Assembly (NCBI GenBank): GCA_051954695.1
Contig: JBQCHL010000018.1
Coordinates: forward strand, 310,001 to 374,000
DNA from: Terrimonas_A sp051954695
GTDB lineage: Bacteria; Bacteroidota; Bacteroidia; Chitinophagales; Chitinophagaceae
Direction of reading: 5' to 3'
Length of the DNA: 64,000 nucleotides
In this document: positions 35,634 to 44,143 of the stretch, in pieces
How the letters are laid out: every line of letters starts with the position of its first letter
How positions within the stretch are numbered: position 1 is the first letter of the stretch
Notes under the pieces: model-generated
The model's input: only the letters and a program-made list of their open reading frames with translations
The model's database searches: none
Told to the model about the DNA's origin: nothing
Program-made: the position numbers and the translations under genes

Positions 35634-35641
35634 TACCTTTG
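35634..35641 (+). promoter_or_regulatory. -7 box TACCTTTG of the glutaryl-CoA dehydrogenase gene
   Basis: Exact TAnnTTTG match 22 nt before the ATG at 35664. A TTG at 35607-35609 is 24 nt upstream of it, a little far for the -33 element. It supports starting the protein at 35664 rather than in the longer open frame upstream. Confidence 0.45.
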
Positions 35642-35663
35642 CCAAAACTTAAAACCCGATTGC

Positions 35664-36848
35664 ATGGCAGCCCGTACTGATCTGTTTACCAGCCCGGATT
35701 ATTTTAATGTAGATGAACTGTTGTCGGACGAACAAAAGCTCGTCCGCGAATCTGTCCGTAATTATGTAAAGAAAGAAATATCGCCCATCATAGAAGATTA
35801 TGCGCAGCGGGCTGAGTTCCCACAGCAGATCGTAAAGCAACTGGGAGAGTTGGGTTGTTTTGGTCCGACCGTGCCGGTGCAATACGGCGGTGGCGGCCTG
35901 GATTATATCTCTTATGGACTGATGATGCAGGAACTGGAAAGAGGGGATAGTGGCGTGCGCTCCACAGCTTCAGTGCAGGGTTCACTGGTAATGTACCCCA
36001 TCTATGCGTATGGCAACGAAGAGCAGCGTAATAAATACCTCCCAAAACTGGCAAGTGGCGAATGGCTGGGCTGTTTTGGTCTCACAGAACCTAATCATGG
36101 CAGTGATCCCAGCAGCATGCTCACCAATATCCGGGATGCAGGAGATCATGTGATATTGAATGGCGCCAAGATGTGGATCAGCAATGCCCCTTTTTCACAG
36201 GTAGCGGTGGTTTGGGCAAAAGATGAGCAGGGTATAGTGAGGGGAGTGATCGTAGAGAGAGGTATGGAAGGTTTTTCCACACCTACAACGCATGGCAAAT
36301 GGAGTTTGCGTGCATCTGCAACAGGTGAGCTGGTTTTTGATAATGTAAAAGTGCTCAAAGAAAATATATTGCCCAATGTGCAGGGATTAAAAGGACCCTT
36401 GGGTTGTCTTACCAAGGCAAGGTATGGTATTGCCTGGGGAGCTATCGGCGCTGCGATGGACTGTTACGATACAGCTTTGCGTTATTCCAAAGAAAGGGAA
36501 CAATTCGGCAAGCCTATCGGCGGATTTCAGTTGCAGCAAAAGAAGCTGGCGGAGATGATCACGGAGATCACGAAAGCGCAATTACTTAACTGGAGGCTTG
36601 GCGTGCTGATGAATGATGGCAAAGCCAGCCCGCAGCAGGTGAGTATGGCTAAACGCAATGCCTGCGAAGTGGCTACCAATATCTGCCGTGATGCACGCCA
36701 GATGCTTGGTGGTATGGGTATCACCGGTGAGTATCCCGTTATGCGCCACATGATGAACCTCGAAAGTGTGATCACTTATGAAGGAACGCATGATATACAT
36801 TTATTGATAACAGGAATGGATGTGACGGGGATCAATGCGTTCAAGTGA
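35664..36848 (+). CDS. gcdH: Acyl-CoA dehydrogenase, glutaryl-CoA dehydrogenase type
   Basis: FAD enzyme that oxidises and decarboxylates glutaryl-CoA to crotonyl-CoA in lysine/tryptophan breakdown. ERGDSGVRSTASVQGSLVMYPI and KWSLRASATGELVFDNVKV are the GCDH pattern, and the catalytic base is the Glu in TYEGTHDIHLLITG near the C-terminus. The start MAARTDLFTSPDYFNVDELL matches the family; the longer open frame 5' of it is antisense to the YCII gene. 394 residues. It fits functionally with kynureninase and hydroxyacyl-CoA dehydrogenase nearby, but they are not in one operon. Confidence 0.92.
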   Translation: MAARTDLFTSPDYFNVDELLSDEQKLVRESVRNYVKKEISPIIEDYAQRAEFPQQIVKQLGELGCFGPTVPVQYGGGGLDYISYGLMMQELERGDSGVRSTASVQGSLVMYPIYAYGNEEQRNKYLPKLASGEWLGCFGLTEPNHGSDPSSMLTNIRDAGDHVILNGAKMWISNAPFSQVAVVWAKDEQGIVRGVIVERGMEGFSTPTTHGKWSLRASATGELVFDNVKVLKENILPNVQGLKGPLGCLTKARYGIAWGAIGAAMDCYDTALRYSKEREQFGKPIGGFQLQQKKLAEMITEITKAQLLNWRLGVLMNDGKASPQQVSMAKRNACEVATNICRDARQMLGGMGITGEYPVMRHMMNLESVITYEGTHDIHLLITGMDVTGINAFK

Positions 36849-36859
36849 ACTATTACAAA

Positions 36860-37369
36860 ATGAAGATATTCCTCATAGGTTTTATGGGCTCCGGCAAAAC
36901 TCACCGGGGAAGGCAACTGAGCCAAAAGCTCAATCTGCCTTTTTTCGACCTGGATGAGCAGATCGTGAACTCCGAGGGCAAATCCATCAACCGCATTTTT
37001 GAAGAAGAAGGAGAAGAGCATTTCCGGCTGAAGGAGAAAGAAGTCCTGAATATTATTACGGAAAGCCATAGTTCTTTCATCATGGCTTGCGGTGGCGGAG
37101 CTCCCTGCTATTTCAATAATATCGAGTACATGAACCAGTCGGGCGTTACCGTTTGGCTGAATACGCCTTTGCAGACCCTGTTCAAACGGCTGGCAAAGGA
37201 AAGGGATCAGCGGCCTTTGCTGAAGAACCTGACTGACGCGCAGCTCAACAGCTTTATCATCCGTAAGTTTTCCGACCGGAAGATCTATTATGAGCAGGCA
37301 AAAGTGTTTATCGAGGATGATGAACATATAACACTTGATCAGATCATCGAAAAAATATTCCATGCATAA
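36860..37369 (+). CDS. aroK: Shikimate kinase
   Basis: Phosphorylates shikimate in the chorismate pathway. The P-loop is GFMGSGKTHRG, differing from the common GSGKST by Thr-His; this variant is known in Bacteroidota. Shikimate contacts FFDLDEQI, the adenine-side HFRLKEKEVL, MACGGGAPCY and the lid KERDQRPLL are all present. 169 residues. ATG 36860 is chosen; a GTG at 36845 overlaps the gcdH stop and would add five residues. Its stop overlaps the DUF423 start by 8 bp. Confidence 0.93.
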   Translation: MKIFLIGFMGSGKTHRGRQLSQKLNLPFFDLDEQIVNSEGKSINRIFEEEGEEHFRLKEKEVLNIITESHSSFIMACGGGAPCYFNNIEYMNQSGVTVWLNTPLQTLFKRLAKERDQRPLLKNLTDAQLNSFIIRKFSDRKIYYEQAKVFIEDDEHITLDQIIEKIFHA

Positions 37370-37754
37370 ACCCTTTTTATTATCAGGAACATTACTTGGC
37401 GGTATTGCAGTGGTGCTGGGAGCATTCGGAGCACATGGATTGAAGAAGATTGTTCCTGCTGAAACAGTCACTACTTTTCAGACCGGTGTGCAATACCAGA
37501 TGTATCACGCGCTGGCATTGGTGTTGACGGCTATTGTATTTGAAAAAATTGGGCAGCAGGGCCTGCTGAACTGGGCTGGTTATTGCTTCCTGGCAGGCAT
37601 CCTGTTATTTTCCGGGTCGCTTTATTTGCTTACGATGATGAAAGCGACAGGTAAGGTAGGCATGGAAGGAATTGGTATTATTACACCGGTTGGCGGCTTG
37701 TTCTTTATTGCAGGCTGGCTCCTGTTTTTTATTAGTGTGCTGAAGATGAAATAA
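37362..37754 (+). CDS. DUF423 membrane protein (YgdD-like)
   Basis: 130 residues with four membrane helices. SGTLLGGIAVVLGAFGAHGLKKIVP at the N-terminus and YQMYHALALVLTAI are the family signatures, and FLAGILLFSGSLYLLTM and ITPVGGLFFIAGWLLFFIS follow. The function is unknown. The start ATG (37362) lies inside the aroK gene, 8 bp before its end, so translation is likely coupled. It ends 4 bp from the convergent histidine kinase gene. Confidence 0.9.
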   Translation: MHKPFLLSGTLLGGIAVVLGAFGAHGLKKIVPAETVTTFQTGVQYQMYHALALVLTAIVFEKIGQQGLLNWAGYCFLAGILLFSGSLYLLTMMKATGKVGMEGIGIITPVGGLFFIAGWLLFFISVLKMK

Positions 37755-37758
37755 ACAA

Positions 37759-39660
37759 CTAGAGTGGCAGGCTCAGCGTTGTCACTGTTCCTCCATTAGT
37801 TTCTATCTGGTAAGTTCCCCCGATACTTTCCATCCGCTTTGCGATATTTTTTAGCCCGTTCCCGAACTGGCGGATCTTTTCGGTAGAGAGCCCAATTCCA
37901 TTATCGCGGATCTGAATGGTCAGTGCGTCGTCGATAATAAAACGGATCCTCAATTCGGAAGCTTTGGAATGCTTGAGTGAGTTGTTGAGTGTTTCTTTTA
38001 CGCAAAGAAAAAGATTACGCCGTTTTTCGCCGGCGAGTTCCCTGGGCTCAATTTCATCAGGGGTATATATTTTACAAACGATGGGTGTATATTCAAAATA
38101 TTCCAGTGCATAAGCCCTGATATAAGAAACGAGATTATCTACTGTATCATTCCCACTGTTCATACTCCAGATAATGGCATTCATTTTATTCAGCACTTCA
38201 TCTGCAGAATGAGAGATCTTTTCAATTTCAACCGGTGTATTCTCTTTCATTTTATTGCGGGCGATCTCGCTCATCAGGCGGATAGCCGTCATGCCGGAGC
38301 CAAGCTCATCGTGCATATCGGCTGAAATGCGCTCTCTTTCCTGTTGCTGGGCTTTATAAACAGCGATCTCTTTTTCATATTCATTCATCTGGTTTTCTGC
38401 TTTCAGCCGTTCGCGTTCGCGGGCGGAGGCGATCAACTGGCGGCGGTTTTTATAATTCAGACCAGCCAGGAAGAAAACCAGTTCCAGCAGCAGGCCTGTT
38501 TCATAATATACAACAGAAGAACGGAAAATGACTGGTGCTGATTTCGGTATCACTTCCCATAATATCAGCAACTGCGACATCAACGAAAAAACGAACAGGA
38601 AGAAATTGCCCCAGAAAAGATACCGCAGCAGTTTATTCTTCCATCGTTTAATACTGTATATACAGAATATAATTACCATTACCAGCAGCAATAGCTTGGT
38701 TATATTCTCTACATTCTTTTCGATCGCATAATTATCGGTAAAGAAATGAGCGCAGCTATAGGAAGTGATGGAGAATACCAGCAGGAGGATGCCGATATTG
38801 TACAGGCTGTGGAGAAAAGGGTGATTCCGCTTGGTGGCCAGGTAGCGTTGGATAAAAAGCATATAGAACAAATGCCCGATACACAGCATCACATAATCCA
38901 GGTACCCCTCCTGGAAAAAGCTCATTTTACTGCTATGATAACTGTAAACGGCTTTGATAAGCAGCATCAATCCCAGGAAAGCGGCATAGCCTGAATAGTA
39001 CAGGAATTCAAGATTGCCTCCCTGAAGAAAGCTGGCCAGAGAAAAAAGGATCATCATCAGCAACAGGCCACAAAACAGGTAGGTGAAGGTTTTAGCTTCA
39101 TTGTTGGTGCTGTAGGTGTCGTTGATAAAAGAGCTCAGGTAAGCGGGGTTGACAAGCTTGGGCCGGATGGTATTGAGATAGGTCCTTACCGGGATGAGTT
39201 CAGCCACAAAAACTGCTGAATCTTCCGCCGGTAGGGTCATATACCGATAGCTGATCTCGTTTTTATAGTCAGGTGTGACCGACCGGACGGCTTGGAGGTT
39301 GTTGCCGGTTTCCCTGTACAAATGAATATCCCAGTAATAATAGCCGGGATAAAACCAGACGGAAACAGCAGAGTCGCTGGTGTTGCGGGCTTTGAAGCGG
39401 AGAATGATCTTCCTGGTCACATTCTTGTCTTCGACAAATCGGCGGTGAACGTTACCCCCGTGTTTAAAAAGGATGGAATGGTACTGGTTGGGCAGGGAAG
39501 CGTCTGCATCTATATACCCGTAATCGATGTTTTTTTCCAGGGTCTGGGCAAGCGTGATCTTGCTTATGTCTACCCAGGTCAGTGCTGTACTGTCCTGCGC
39601 AGCAAGGCGGGGAGAGAAGGCAAGAAAAAATACGAAAGCTGTCAGGTAAAAAATGCGCAT
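37759..39660 (-). CDS. 7TM-DISM sensor histidine kinase (HisKA_3), orphan
   Basis: Two-component sensor. The signal peptide is followed by a periplasmic 7TMR-DISM extracellular beta domain (about 25-185), seven membrane helices (about 190-400), a coiled coil (405-442) and a HisKA_3 dimerisation domain with phospho-acceptor His450 (ISADMHDELGSGMTAI). The C-terminal ATPase has IQIRDNGIGLSTEKI and GNGLKNIAKRMESIGG. This type normally works with a LuxR/NarL-family response regulator; none is adjacent. The ligand is unknown, though DISM2 domains are often linked to carbohydrate sensing. Confidence 0.92.
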   Translation of the reverse strand: MRIFYLTAFVFFLAFSPRLAAQDSTALTWVDISKITLAQTLEKNIDYGYIDADASLPNQYHSILFKHGGNVHRRFVEDKNVTRKIILRFKARNTSDSAVSVWFYPGYYYWDIHLYRETGNNLQAVRSVTPDYKNEISYRYMTLPAEDSAVFVAELIPVRTYLNTIRPKLVNPAYLSSFINDTYSTNNEAKTFTYLFCGLLLMMILFSLASFLQGGNLEFLYYSGYAAFLGLMLLIKAVYSYHSSKMSFFQEGYLDYVMLCIGHLFYMLFIQRYLATKRNHPFLHSLYNIGILLLVFSITSYSCAHFFTDNYAIEKNVENITKLLLLVMVIIFCIYSIKRWKNKLLRYLFWGNFFLFVFSLMSQLLILWEVIPKSAPVIFRSSVVYYETGLLLELVFFLAGLNYKNRRQLIASARERERLKAENQMNEYEKEIAVYKAQQQERERISADMHDELGSGMTAIRLMSEIARNKMKENTPVEIEKISHSADEVLNKMNAIIWSMNSGNDTVDNLVSYIRAYALEYFEYTPIVCKIYTPDEIEPRELAGEKRRNLFLCVKETLNNSLKHSKASELRIRFIIDDALTIQIRDNGIGLSTEKIRQFGNGLKNIAKRMESIGGTYQIETNGGTVTTLSLPL

Positions 39661-39741
39661 GAACCTGGGTTATTAAAAATATAGCTCAAATGTAATATAA
39701 GGCGCTTGCTTTTTTTAGGGTGGAGGCTACCACTTTCCGGT

Positions 39742-39872
39742 AATTTTTCCCACTAAGACAACGAAGGCCACAATGAATTACTTCCGGACCGTTCTTCTGC
39801 CTTGTGGTGCCAGAACTATAGTATACAAATAAAATATTCTTTGCGGCCTTCGTTGTCTTAGTGGGAAAAATT
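39742..39872. repeat. 32-bp inverted repeat with 67-nt loop
   Basis: Left arm 39742-39773 and right arm 39841-39872 are reverse complements with one mismatch (A at left against C at right). The arm contains CCTTCGTTGTCTTAGTGGG followed by an A-run. It fills the gap between the divergent histidine kinase and ftsK genes. The loop shows no gene. Confidence 0.9.
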
Positions 39873-39933
39873 GATTGTTGAGACCGGGTCTTTATTAACC
39901 GAACAGGATACTACCGAAAACTCCAAACTATAT

Positions 39934-39941
39934 TATCTTTG
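39934..39941 (+). promoter_or_regulatory. -7 box TATCTTTG of ftsK, leaderless
   Basis: Exact TAnnTTTG match ending 5 nt before the ftsK ATG at 39947. Predicts transcription starting at the start codon. Confidence 0.5.
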
Positions 39942-39946
39942 CCGCT

Positions 39947-42562
39947 ATGGCTAATAAGTCGAAAAAGACCCCTGCCAAAACATCCAAAAATGGCAAAAAA
40001 AAGGTTGACGGAAAGGGTTGGAAGCAGGAGAAAGAAGAAAGTATAGACTGGCGGAAACTGGCTCGTGACGAGCGCACCTGGAAAATCACCGGCGCTGTTT
40101 CGATACTTGCCTCCATTTTTCTCTTTATAGCTTTCACCTCTTACTTTTTTACCTGGAGGGAAGATCAGGATAAGGTTTTCCGTTCCGGGGCTGGCATATT
40201 GGTCAACAATGATGTTCAGGTCTCCAACCTGCTGGGCCGGTTGGGTGCTTATATTTCCCATTTTTTTGTTTACAAAGGGTTCGGCATAGCAGCCCTGCTT
40301 TTTTGCACTTTCTTTTTTGTAGTGGGGGTGAACCTGTTGTTTAAGCGCAAGGTTTTCTCCATCTGGAGAAATCTGAAATACGTTACGATTGGTTTGCTTG
40401 TGCTATCCGTTTCACTGGCTTTCGTTTTTGGCGGCGGCAATGATCAATTCCCCTTTGGTGGCGGTGTGGGCAATATGATCAGCAAATGGCTGACAGGCAT
40501 TTTCGGTACTATCGGCACAGCCGCACTCCTGGTACTTGTTGCCCTTGGATATATTATCTGGCAATTCAATCCTGCTTTCAATCTTCCTGAACGGAAGAAA
40601 GCAGATGCCTCGCCTGTTGCCGTGCCGGAAGAGGAAACAACTGAAGAAGAGGCTGAAGGGGAAGAAGACGGCGCTAAACTTTTTATACCTGTTACCGGTA
40701 AAGGCAACAAGCTAGGTCCGGGTGATAAGATGCTCAACATAGAACCCGAAGAAGAAATGCCTTTGCATAATCTGCAAATGATCGAGAAAGAAGAAGAGGA
40801 AGAAGATTTGGGTGACACACCGCTCAGCATGGAAAAAGAGATCGTGAATGATCTTTTCCATAAGCATGATCAGCTTGAGATAAATGATATGCCTTTTACT
40901 GTTCAACCTGCAGAAGAGGAAGAGCCTGAGCCGGAACCAGAGCCAGAACCTCTGCCGGTGGTGCAAAAGCCGGTGAGCAGCGGACTTGAGCTGGAAATAA
41001 AAACAGTACCGGATGAAGAGGTGGTGCCGGGTGAGGAGCGGGTAGTTGAAAACCTTCCTCCTTATGAACCGACGCTTGATCTGCGCGATTATAAATACCC
41101 CGGACTGGAGTTGCTGGAAACGCATGGCAGTGAAAAGATCATCCAGGACCCGAATGAACTGGAGAATAATAAAAACCAGATCATCGCCACGCTGCGCAAT
41201 TACTCCATCGAGATACAAAAGATCAGTGCAACAGTGGGGCCGACCGTGACGCTGTACGAGATCGTTCCGGCAGCAGGGGTGAGGATCTCAAGGATCAAGA
41301 ACCTGGAAGATGATATTGCATTGAGCCTGGCAGCATTGGGTATCCGTATTATTGCGCCGATCCCCGGTAAGGGCACGATCGGTATTGAAGTGCCGAATGT
41401 GAAGAAGACGGTGGTGAGTATGAAAACGCTTTTATCGTCTGAAAAATTCCAGCATAATACATTCAGTCTTCCTATTGCCATTGGCAAAAAGATCGACAAT
41501 GACAACTATATCGTAGACCTGGCAAGCATGCCTCACTTGCTGATGGCAGGTGCTACGGGTCAGGGTAAATCTGTTGGGTTGAATGCTATCCTGGTGTCTT
41601 TGTTGTATAAAAAGCATCCTTCGCAAATGAAGTTTGTGCTTATTGACCCGAAGAAAGTAGAATTGAGCGTATACCGTCATATCGAAAAGCATTTCCTTGC
41701 CAAGCTGCCGGGCGAAGAAGATGCGATCATTACTGATACCAAGAAAGTGGTACACACGCTGAATGCGTTATGTATTGAAATGGATAACCGCTACGACCTG
41801 CTGAAAGAAGCCGGTGCGCGGAATATTAAAGAGTACAACGAGAAATTCATCAAAAGAAAACTGAACCCGCAAAAAGGACATCAGTTCCTTCCTTTCATTG
41901 TGCTGGTGATAGATGAGTTTGCAGACCTGATCATGACGGCGGGCAAAGAAGTGGAAATGCCTATTGCAAGGTTAGCGCAATTAGCGAGGGCTATCGGTAT
42001 CCACCTGATCATTGCCACGCAGCGGCCTTCAGTAAATATTATTACCGGTACTATTAAAGCGAACTTCCCTGCGCGGATAGCATTTAAAGTTTCATCCAAG
42101 ATCGACTCACGCACGATCCTCGATACTGGCGGTGCTGAACAATTGATCGGGAAAGGAGACATGCTTATTTCCCATAACGGCGAAGTTACCCGCTTGCAGT
42201 GTGCTTTTGTTGACACACCCGAAGTAGAAGAGATCGTGGAGTTCATTCACGAACAAAGAGGCTATCCGCAGGCCTTCCTGCTGCCTGAATACGTGGATGA
42301 GAAAGAACTGGAAGGGAAGGAGTTTGATTCGGCCAACAGGGATTCCCTGTTTGAGGATGCCGCCAGGCTGATCGTGCAGAACCAGGTGGGTTCCACTTCA
42401 TTGCTGCAGCGCAGGATGAAGTTGGGGTATAACCGGGCCGGAAGGCTGATGGACCAGTTGGAGGCAGCCGGTATTGTAGGTCCAAACCAGGGCAGCAAGT
42501 CGAGAGACGTGCTGATCAAGACGGAATTAGACCTTCAGCAACACCTGGACATGTTGGGATAA
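39947..42562 (+). CDS. ftsK: DNA translocase FtsK
   Basis: Septal dsDNA pump for chromosome segregation. A basic N-terminus is followed by four membrane helices (about 46-205), a very acidic Glu/Pro linker (about 220-370, including EPEPEPEPEP), the alpha domain, and the RecA-like motor with Walker A GATGQGKS (535-542) and Walker B VLVIDEFADL (652-661). The winged-helix gamma domain at about 795-865 would read polar DNA motifs and activate XerD. At 871 residues it is standard for this phylum. lolA follows 121 bp downstream. Its promoter box predicts a leaderless mRNA. Confidence 0.96.
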   Translation: MANKSKKTPAKTSKNGKKKVDGKGWKQEKEESIDWRKLARDERTWKITGAVSILASIFLFIAFTSYFFTWREDQDKVFRSGAGILVNNDVQVSNLLGRLGAYISHFFVYKGFGIAALLFCTFFFVVGVNLLFKRKVFSIWRNLKYVTIGLLVLSVSLAFVFGGGNDQFPFGGGVGNMISKWLTGIFGTIGTAALLVLVALGYIIWQFNPAFNLPERKKADASPVAVPEEETTEEEAEGEEDGAKLFIPVTGKGNKLGPGDKMLNIEPEEEMPLHNLQMIEKEEEEEDLGDTPLSMEKEIVNDLFHKHDQLEINDMPFTVQPAEEEEPEPEPEPEPLPVVQKPVSSGLELEIKTVPDEEVVPGEERVVENLPPYEPTLDLRDYKYPGLELLETHGSEKIIQDPNELENNKNQIIATLRNYSIEIQKISATVGPTVTLYEIVPAAGVRISRIKNLEDDIALSLAALGIRIIAPIPGKGTIGIEVPNVKKTVVSMKTLLSSEKFQHNTFSLPIAIGKKIDNDNYIVDLASMPHLLMAGATGQGKSVGLNAILVSLLYKKHPSQMKFVLIDPKKVELSVYRHIEKHFLAKLPGEEDAIITDTKKVVHTLNALCIEMDNRYDLLKEAGARNIKEYNEKFIKRKLNPQKGHQFLPFIVLVIDEFADLIMTAGKEVEMPIARLAQLARAIGIHLIIATQRPSVNIITGTIKANFPARIAFKVSSKIDSRTILDTGGAEQLIGKGDMLISHNGEVTRLQCAFVDTPEVEEIVEFIHEQRGYPQAFLLPEYVDEKELEGKEFDSANRDSLFEDAARLIVQNQVGSTSLLQRRMKLGYNRAGRLMDQLEAAGIVGPNQGSKSRDVLIKTELDLQQHLDMLG

Positions 42563-42606
42563 GAAAATCTTAATTCAAATAATCCCTTTGCAACCCGGTA
42601 CGGTAC

Positions 42607-42639
42607 TTGTCAGTCTAAGTATGTAATTGACTATTTTTG
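42607..42639 (+). promoter_or_regulatory. Promoter of lolA
   Basis: TTG at 42607-42609, 22 nt, then TATTTTTG at 42632-42639, 44 nt before the ATG at 42684. A normal leader, in contrast to ftsK. Confidence 0.45.
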
Positions 42640-42683
42640 CGCACCCTATTATAAACAAGGAATATTTTAAAATTAAATTAACA

Positions 42684-43334
42684 ATGATGAGGAGTTTATA
42701 CCTGATAGTAGCAGTTTTACTTGGAAGTCTTTCTGTGACAGCACAAAAAAATGATCCTGAGGCAAAAAAGGTGTTGGATGCTGTAAGTGCCAAATTCAAA
42801 ACCTTCAGTTCCGTGCAAGCGGCTTTTTCTTATAAAGTGGAAGATGCAAAGGGTAAAGTGCAATCCAACAAGACCGGCACAATTACCATGAAAGGCACAA
42901 AATACAGGGTGAACTTTGGCAGCCAGGAGATCTTCTGTGATGGAAAAACTGTTTGGAGTTATGATAAAAGTGCCAAAGAAGTAACGATCAATAATCTTGA
43001 TGCATCCGGCAGCACACTCACACCTCAAAAATTATTTACTAATTTTTACGATAAAGACTTCTTATATCTTTTGAATGGTGAAAAGAAAGTGGGTGCTAAA
43101 ACATTGCAGGAAATTGAAATGACCCCGACTGATAAAAGCAAGGCGTTCCATAAAGTATACCTGCAGGTGGATAAAGCTGCTAAAACAATTTACAGCACCA
43201 AAGTGTTGGAGAATGGCGGTAACCGCTACACTTATACTGTTACCAGTATGAAAACGAATTTGCCTGCTGCAGATAATATGTTTGCGTTTGATAAGAGCAA
43301 GTATCCGGGGGTAGAAGAAGTTGATCTGCGCTAA
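42684..43334 (+). CDS. lolA: Outer-membrane lipoprotein carrier LolA-like protein
   Basis: Periplasmic carrier that moves lipoproteins from the inner to the outer membrane. The signal peptide (MMRSLYLIVAVLLGSLSVTAQ) precedes a LolA/LppX half-barrel: KKVLDAVSAKFKTFSSVQAAFSYKVED, GTKYRVNFGSQEIFCDGKTVWSYDK and LFTNFYDKDFLYLLNGEK. 216 residues. The ftsK-lolA order is one I recall as frequent in Bacteroidota. The many lipoproteins in this window would be clients. The open frame extends upstream of 42684 but the signal peptide fixes the start. Confidence 0.88.
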   Translation: MMRSLYLIVAVLLGSLSVTAQKNDPEAKKVLDAVSAKFKTFSSVQAAFSYKVEDAKGKVQSNKTGTITMKGTKYRVNFGSQEIFCDGKTVWSYDKSAKEVTINNLDASGSTLTPQKLFTNFYDKDFLYLLNGEKKVGAKTLQEIEMTPTDKSKAFHKVYLQVDKAAKTIYSTKVLENGGNRYTYTVTSMKTNLPAADNMFAFDKSKYPGVEEVDLR

Positions 43335-43350
43335 TACAACGATCGTCAAA

Positions 43351-43390
43351 ATAAAAGAGGCTGTCTCAACGAAGGGGCAGCCTCTTTTAT
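43351..43390. terminator. Rho-independent terminator after lolA
   Basis: 13-bp perfect stem (43351-43363 with 43378-43390) around a 14-nt loop; the arm ends in CCTCTTTTAT followed by TTTTTG. A strong terminator just 16 bp after the lolA stop. The run of A at the left side would also give a U-run to antisense transcripts. Confidence 0.85.
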
Positions 43391-43396
43391 TTTTTG

Positions 43397-43427
43397 TTGG
43401 GCGCAATGGATATCTCCCTTATCTTTA
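43397..43427 (+). promoter_or_regulatory. Promoter of the GntR/MFS pair
   Basis: TTG at 43397-43399, 20 nt, then TATCTTTA at 43420-43427, one base off the -7 consensus, 23 nt before the ATG at 43451. Confidence 0.4.
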
Positions 43428-43450
43428 CATCATCATATCATCTGACGATT

Positions 43451-44116
43451 ATGGAGCAAAACATTGTCCGCCGCTCGCTTGCCAATGAAGTGGCGGCCCG
43501 TCTGCAGCAAAAGATCATCTCAGGTCAGTATAAGGTTGGGGATCAGTTGCCGGTAGAGCCAGCATTGATGCATCAATTTGGGGTGGGGCGTTCTTCCATC
43601 CGTGAAGCCATTAAATTATTGGTTAACTCCGGTCTGCTGCGTGTGCAGCAGGGGGTGGGCACTTTTGTAGAAGACAATTCGGGTGTGGGTGAGCCACTGG
43701 CGCAACGGCTGAAACGGTCGGATGTAAAAGAGATCAATGAGGTGAGGCAACTGCTGGAAATGAAGATCGCCGAGAAAGCTGCATTGAACAGGACGGCTAA
43801 AGACGTGAAAAAAATGCAGCGGTATTTTGATGCAAGGGAAAAGGCAGCAGAGGAGCAGGATGTGGCAGGTTGTGTGGACGCGGATATTAATTTTCACAAT
43901 GCTATCGCGGAAGCTTCGGGGAATGATGTGCTGGCTGATCTGTATAAATCATTTTCCACGCGCATGAAGAATGATTTCCTGAGCCGGTTCCCTGATACAA
44001 CACCGTTTATTGAAACGATGCAGCTGCATAGTAAGTTATTAAAAAGCATTATTGATAAAGATCCAAAGAATGCCTGGCATTTTGCTGCGCGTATTAATGG
44101 ACATATTTCTGCCTGA
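43451..44116 (+). CDS. FadR-subfamily GntR transcriptional regulator
   Basis: N-terminal winged helix-turn-helix: RSLANEVAARLQQKIISGQYKVGDQLPVEPALMHQFGVGRSSIREAIKLL and GLLRVQQGVGTFV. The C-terminal all-helical FCD ligand-binding domain (EINEVRQLLEMKIAEKAAL, DINFHNAIAEASGNDVL, MQLHSKLLKSIIDKD) contains the Asp and His residues that usually bind a metal and an organic acid. 221 residues from ATG 43451. The MFS gene starts 27 bp downstream, so the regulator probably controls it in response to a small carboxylate or related ligand. Confidence 0.92.
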   Translation: MEQNIVRRSLANEVAARLQQKIISGQYKVGDQLPVEPALMHQFGVGRSSIREAIKLLVNSGLLRVQQGVGTFVEDNSGVGEPLAQRLKRSDVKEINEVRQLLEMKIAEKAALNRTAKDVKKMQRYFDAREKAAEEQDVAGCVDADINFHNAIAEASGNDVLADLYKSFSTRMKNDFLSRFPDTTPFIETMQLHSKLLKSIIDKDPKNAWHFAARINGHISA

Positions 44117-44143
44117 AATATTGAAGAACACTAATCACTTTGT

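Noticed and set aside
35199..35663. Upstream extension of the glutaryl-CoA dehydrogenase frame
   Set aside because: Antisense to the YCII lipoprotein and contains no dehydrogenase sequence; a -7 box and the family start agree on 35664.
36890..36925. Altered P-loop of shikimate kinase (GKTHRG) as a sign of lost function
   Set aside because: The Lys and following Thr needed for ATP are present, and the variant is, to my knowledge, usual in this phylum.
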